Assembly: GCF_007655135.1 (NCBI RefSeq)
Contig: NC_045129.1
Coordinates: 3,596,001-3,660,000 of the forward strand
DNA: 64,000 nt
Direction of reading: 5' to 3'
Source: Punica granatum
Taxonomy: Eukaryota; Streptophyta; Magnoliopsida; Myrtales; Lythraceae
Part shown: positions 58,521 through 64,000 of the stretch, piece after piece
Numbering within the stretch: the stretch's first letter is position 1
Layout of the letters: every line of letters starts with the position of its first letter
Position numbers and translations under genes: made by a program
The notes under the pieces: model-generated
Seen by the model: the letters and a program-made list of their open reading frames with translations, nothing else
What the model was told of the DNA's origin: nothing
Databases searched by the model: none

Positions 58521-60203
58521 TTATCTATATATATATATATATATATTAATATATACCTTGATAAAAGACCCATAATGCCCCTTCTTTGCTTTTTAGGGTT
58601 TTAGGGTCTTTTGTCAAGATATATATTAATATATAAATTTATGATGCAAATGAGCCCCGACTCCAAAGTTTTGTTTGGGGGGGGGGGGGGGGGAGAAAGA
58701 TAATTTTCCCTTTTTATTATCTGAAGTTTTATAAAGTTGGGAAATGACAACATCCATATTGTATACCTATCTATATCTGTATTTATTTATGGAATGACAA
58801 AGGGATAAGAAAGTTGGTGTAACACTTGTTATTGAAAATGCCCATTGAAATATAAACTAGCAAATAATGAATCATTAGATTCATGTGGAATGAATATATA
58901 TATAAAGAAATGTTTTCACTAAGTATCAAATATCTTTTCTCCAATATCCTATTACTTGGCTAGAAATCTTGACGCAAAAGACAATTAACAAAAAATACAA
59001 TCAATTATTTTTCAGCAAAAATAAATTTTCACTTGAAAAACACAATATATATATATATATAGATAGATAGAACATGTGTGCCCTTTATGAGACGGTGTTG
59101 TGTTCTCACTCCATAGCTAAGGAAGATAATATTTCAAATTGAGGATGATATATTGGATGTTATATTTTCATCCCTTATATTGACTTTTTTCTTATGGGAA
59201 GGATAATATAAAATTTTCATCTAATATAACTAATTTAGTATACACTGATTATTAGAATTATAAATTTATAATTATTATTTAAATTGATATGGCGCAAGTT
59301 AAAAGATCATAATCTAACTAAATGAAAATACAAAAAAAAAAAAGAGAAAAAACAAGCACACGAGTAATATTCTGTAAATCTATTATTTGGAAAAATATGA
59401 ATTCATTATTTGCATGCATTTCTGAAAAACTAAACATCAATGAAAATAAATGTCAATTGATAAGTTGAATTAAGGAAGATAATATTTCAAAATGGGCGTG
59501 GAAATAGTCAGATCCTTACATGTTAACAGTTTTAATATATACCAGAATTTTGAACATAAATTCCTTACATGATTATTAATCATATGTATGAGATTCATAT
59601 TACTATGGATCATGCTTTTAATCAATATTTATTATTAAAAAAAATTGCATAGATTCCATCAACCTACATGTTTTTGGAATGTAATTTTTTTTTAAAATGG
59701 ATCAAAATTATCATCCTTTAATATTATCTAAATGATCTTTTTCGATCTGCGGTGTTGCCGCAAGCAATCTTCCTAGTATCCTAGTATATATAGTGAAGAA
59801 AGATAATATTTTCAAATGGAAAGTAAGAGAGTTATTAAGGATTCAATCCATATTAGTTAAGGTAATTAATAGCTATTAGGGGTATTTTGGTAAGTTGAAT
59901 AAAAAAAGGTGGTGAATTAGCAAAAAACGGGGGGAAATAACCCCAGCCTAAGATCAAATGGTAAATTTCAATTTGTTCCTTCCTAATTTGGGCGGTCGAG
60001 TTAAGTTCCCATCCACCAACCCATTAAAATTGATTCGAACATACTTAGAATATGTGCAAATGCGTACTTATCTTCTGCATATAATATACATGTATATATA
60101 TGAATTCAAGTTGATGTATATGTTTCATTCCACACTCGGGGTAGATCCTTTCTCCCTTCCCTTTTCTCATTTCTACCGCACTTGATATAGATCTATTATA
60201 CAT
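58521..60203 (+). promoter_or_regulatory. Upstream region of P9
   Basis: A foldback hairpin lies near 58527-58636 and a run of 17 G at 58677-58693. The segment 59360-60200 is closely related to that before P6 (42010-42855). TATA-like CATGTATATATATG near 60088-60101, about 105-115 bp before the ATG. No gene. Confidence 0.35.
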
Positions 60204-63172
60204 ATGGCGACTCAAAGAAGAAGAAGAGAAGTTGTAGTTGGGATATTCTTGTTGATAACTGCGGTCCTGGTTGATTCGGCTCAAGCAAGGACAAGCCTAA
60301 CTTTGTCGGATAAATCGAACAATATCGAGTTTGCTAGGGCTTCCAGAGGAACTGTAAAAACTATTCAGGTTACATCTTGCTCATTTCCTACATGTATATA
60401 TCGTGTCGTTCTTTTCCATTTACGCCATTCGTCCTTACTTTTGATGAGGCATATAACTAAATATTTTGCCTAGGAAATGATCCAGAGTTACATTAAGAGA
60501 ATCATTTATGCGCAAAATTAAATAAATATATTGTTTTTCTTTTGTCTTCCTATAGAGTGGTGGTGGCGATGTTGTCGATTGTGTCGATATTTACAAACAA
60601 CCGGCTTTCGACCATCCTATGCTGAAGAACCATACCATACAGGAAAGTTTCCTTCTTCCCGCATGTTTCTTCGACTGTCATTGATCATAATGTGAATTTT
60701 TCTCTCACTAGGATTTAAATTTAACTAATTTCTGCAGTTATTATATATTGTAATTAAGAACAAATTCGATCAAATTTTACAGATGAAATCGAGTTTCCTA
60801 GATGAAGGTGAAAGCCATTTGCAAGGGCTGCCGGCCGAATTGGAAGAATGGGGCGTGGATTGCCCCGAAGGAACAGTCCCTATTATCCGAAAGACATCGG
60901 AAAACGTCCCTGACATTAAGGATTATGTTCCATCGTTCTTTGTTGATGACGTGAAAAGCCTCCACAACAAATCCTTTCCCGTTTTCGCTTCTTACAATAA
61001 AGGACACGAGGTACGTACCGGCTATTCCTTGCTTCGTTCGACTATATAAACGCACTCAAATAAAGGAAAAATGATATATTAAACTGATAAACTACATCAT
61101 CGATTCTCTATATATATTATGGATATTATTAAACTATCGAAGTGCATTATTATTGCTTCAACATTAACACATATTTTCATGTGTAATCAGTACGCAGTAG
61201 TGCAAACGATCGGCAAGGGGACCTTCCGTGGAGGCCAAGCGATCCACAATGTGTGGACTCCTCACACAGAGACTGGAGAAGCGAGCATCTCCCAGATTTG
61301 GATTTATGCGGGCCCTGATGAAACCGTCAACACCGTGGAGGCTGGGTGGGCAGTAAGTCAAATTAAATCTTAACGATGATTAATCGGTGACCAACTGTTT
61401 AGTTGTTTGTATTGCTTTAATTTTTGTTAGTACTCGGTAAGCAAATTAGTATACGTGACGAAAATGCGTATTAAATTGACGTTGCATTTACTTATTAATT
61501 AACCCCCTCGGATAACTCAAACATCGTCCTTTGGTTTCAGGTCGATGCTTCTTCGGGGACTTCGAGATTTTTCACATACTGGACCGTGAGTTAACTCAAT
61601 CCATTCTATAGGGTTTGCTATTGGTCCCTTTCGAGATTCTTTGGTACTGATTTTTTTTTTCTCCTGTGAATGATTTTCTACATCAGAGTGATGGATACAA
61701 ATCATCAGGCCCAGGTTTCGTGCAAACGAGCAAATACTATGGTCCTGGTAATGGTCTCAAACAAATATATTAGTTAAATATTTTTGCATGTTCAAATTAA
61801 TATCTATCTAAACCGTGAAAAAAATTACAATGAAAAAAAAAGGTGATTCGTTAAATATACTCTAACATAAATTGGTCTATATGTCCGGATAGGTTCTACC
61901 ATATCATCAACATCCACCTACAACGGAAAGCAGTTTGAAATAAATATACAAATTAGACAGGTGAACAGATGTTATTCTTTCCCTTAGTCCTATGCTTTTA
62001 ATTTTTTCGGCATGCACCCTGATATTCAAAAGCCTATTAGGCTGGGACTAATTCAGTTTGAATCGGATCGGTCCATTAAGGAGTAAAACTCTCTCAGCAT
62101 GTATTTTTTACATTCATACTACTCGAACCCGAGTCCTCATTTGAGAAGAACAACCAATTGAACCACTTGAATTAACACAGTTCAGTACATACGCTTTTAA
62201 TTTGTTATATTATTCATGCTATTTCCCTTTTTCCTTCGTTCATCTTGGGTCTACGCCGTGGATATAATTAATAAAACTTCCATAAGGGCAAATTTTATGA
62301 TAATGTTCCACATCATACACTATATGAAGTTAAATATAGTATTGAGAAAAATTTCTCGATTGGACTTAACTGACATAAATTTTAAATCATACACTATATG
62401 AAGTTATTATATTCAATACTTATTTTTTAACCATTTCAAATGATAAATAAACAGTTAAAAATTATTGTAAAAGCATATAATACTGTATGGACATATTTTA
62501 TTCCCATTATATATATTATTATAGAATTTTAAATATCATGCTTCCTTATGTTAATTTTTTTTTCCTTTGGTCTACTATATATTTGTGTTTCTCTTTTCAA
62601 TTTCATTGCAAGCACAGTGGCCTCCAATCTATCTTGATTTATCAAATATGAAGAGGTGATGCTCTTATTCATGTTGTCCCCCCCCAAAAAAAAAGATTAT
62701 ATCAATATTTCTTGGTCCATTAATCTTGAAGCCTAGCACGAGAGTAATAACTATTAGTTGTTTTTTCTTTTTGATGTATTAGGATCTGTCTACGCAGCAT
62801 TGGTGGCTCCGGTTGAACGACATGGACATAGGTTACTGGCCAGGCTCGATCTTCAACAGTCTACGTGGTGGTGCTGATGGCGTATATTGGGGTGGTGAAA
62901 TTTATAATAGCGAAAAGAATGGGCAGCACACGACGACTCAAATGGGGAGTGGTCATTTCCCTCGTGACGGATACTATACAAAATCATCCTTTATCAGGAA
63001 CCTTGCTTACATCCTAAATAATGGTCCGATGCAACCTGTGCCCAAGGCAGCCCTTGTGACGTATGTCTCCAAACCTCAGTGCTACGACCTAGTGATGGGA
63101 CCTTCGGGCCTGAATTTCGGAACTCATTTCTACTTTGGGGGTCCTGGACTCTCCTCGCAATGCCCAAAATAG
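60204..63172 (+). CDS. P9: neprosin-family gene, nearly complete, doubtful function
   Basis: Exons by comparison: 60204-60368, 60556-60642, 60783-61010, 61191-61352, 61541-61585, 61687-61747, 61893-61960, 62783-63172, which would give 401 aa. No stop or frameshift lies in these exons. The signal peptide (ends DSAQA), [42 protein letters not shown] and TQMGSGHFP are all present. Two defects: the intron 2 donor reads CAG|GAAAGT at 60643 where P6 has CAG|GTAAGT, and exon 6 has lost 18 nt, removing the CYNLRC-type cysteine pair (SSGPGFVQ instead of STGC....CPGFVQ). Using the next GT downstream would shift the frame. Intron 3 has a normal GT donor here (GAG|GTACGT), unlike its relatives. Exon 5 is one codon shorter. 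Likely a recent pseudogene or an allele with a splice defect. Confidence 0.75.
62011..62190 (-). mobile_element. SINE-like repeat in intron 7 of P9
   Basis: The same position and family as 3612-3790; recognisable by GATATTCAAAAGCCTATTAGGCT and a degraded head near 62175-62190. Confidence 0.45.
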
Positions 63173-64000
63173 CTAGTGAAGGCATAAATAGGTGGAACTA
63201 TTGAACAAAAGTGACACTGGTTAAGCTATTCATATAAGCGTCGTGTACTTCATCTTCTAGCCATTGATGGTTTTGCAGGATTGGAGTTTTCGTATTAGGA
63301 ACGAATGGTAAACAATAATGGAAACTTATAGACCAAGCTCAATGAAAGAACAACTAGGGTAAGCTTTGCATTGGGATTGAGTCTCGGACTTGCTCAACTC
63401 AACCACGACATACCCCATGTCTATGATATTTATAACAAAATCAACTGTGTGTTCAAAGAGGATGTAACGCAATGATGCACGTCCTCACTTAATAATTAAA
63501 AAAGTTTCAGGTTCAATATTCAGTTGGACTACCTGTATCTCTTTATTAGATATTAAGATTTTCGTTTCATTGTACCATATTTATGAGCTTCTTTTATAAC
63601 CGAAAAAGGAAATTAACTTTGTGCCACTTACTCTCCATGGCAACGTAAAGTCCTGGCTCTCAAAGCACTCGGCTTCGGCTATCGTTAGACCGATAAAAGG
63701 GAACATACTGAACAAAGTCCATTGGAATATAATGGAAAGGGTAATTGTCACGCTCAGCACATTGATTGATTAGTCAACCATAGGGTATTGAACAAAAAAA
63801 AAAGCCTAGTGTATTTCTTATTAATGCATCTCTCTTTTTTACTCTTTTTACTATTCCACCAGCTATATAAAAGTATAAGTCCAAAGAATCATACAGTGTA
63901 TATCTTGATGCTTAATCGATTTTGCTGATCGAGATATCTAAGGTAATTCGCGAAGGACTTGAATATGGCTTGTGATAAAGATTATACTGATCGTGCTTTC
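63173..64000. other. Downstream flank of P9
   Basis: Gene-free. It matches the flank after P7 (50867-51840), except that an extra segment near 63640-63775 is present here and the MITE of 51469-51700 is absent. No coding signal. Confidence 0.5.

Overview
This window is plant nuclear DNA, almost certainly from a eudicot. It is AT-rich, its genes carry introns, and it is crowded with plant-type transposable elements: an L1-like LINE, large non-coding LTR-like blocks, a hAT-like MITE, foldback MITEs and tRNA-derived SINEs. I cannot name the species from sequence alone. There is no bacterial, organellar or viral gene content, and no rRNA, tRNA gene or CRISPR array that I can support.

The only host gene family present is a tandem array, all on the + strand, of neprosin-family genes (Neprosin activation-peptide domain, formerly DUF4409, plus Neprosin domain, formerly DUF239). 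I number the loci P1 to P9. P1 (1741-4468, 408 aa) and P6 (42860-46613, 405 aa) can each be read through eight exons without a break. P9 (60204-63172) is nearly complete but has lost the intron 2 GT donor and an 18-nt cysteine-bearing piece of exon 6. P4 (25890-28619) is a near-identical copy of P1 with two 1-bp deletions. P5 (33575-36405) has frameshifts in exon 5 and a stop in exon 8. P3 (22883-24150), P7 (47588-50866), P2 (15532-15921) and P8 (about 55975-57096) are truncated relics. Exon sizes are almost constant (about 162, 87, 228, 165, 48, 79, 68 and 390 nt), so damage in each copy is easy to see.

Layout: 1-4.7 kb P1 with a hAT-like MITE upstream; 4.7-7.0 kb LTR-like element A; 7.0-15.9 kb intergenic DNA, then relic P2, split by a 6.35-kb LINE flanked by a 16-17-bp target-site duplication; 15.9-24.15 kb intergenic DNA with a foldback MITE, LTR-like element B on the - strand, and relic P3; 24.15-36.4 kb a repeat of the first unit (P4 with its hAT-like MITE and LTR-like element A') followed by P5; 37.26-41.47 kb LTR-like element C with a perfect 5-bp target duplication; 42.9-50.9 kb P6 (a solo-LTR-like insert in intron 4) and partial P7; 50.9-56 kb a gene-free stretch with one MITE and two SINEs; 56-57.1 kb relic P8; 60.2-63.2 kb P9; then downstream flank.

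The encoded proteins are predicted secreted peptidases: an Arg-rich signal peptide, a propeptide with the DCVDIY..PAFDHP motif, and a catalytic domain carrying EAGW and WGGE glutamates. The array shows birth-and-death evolution by unequal exchange, gene conversion and transposon insertion. The residues next to the WGGE glutamate vary far more between copies than the rest of exon 8.
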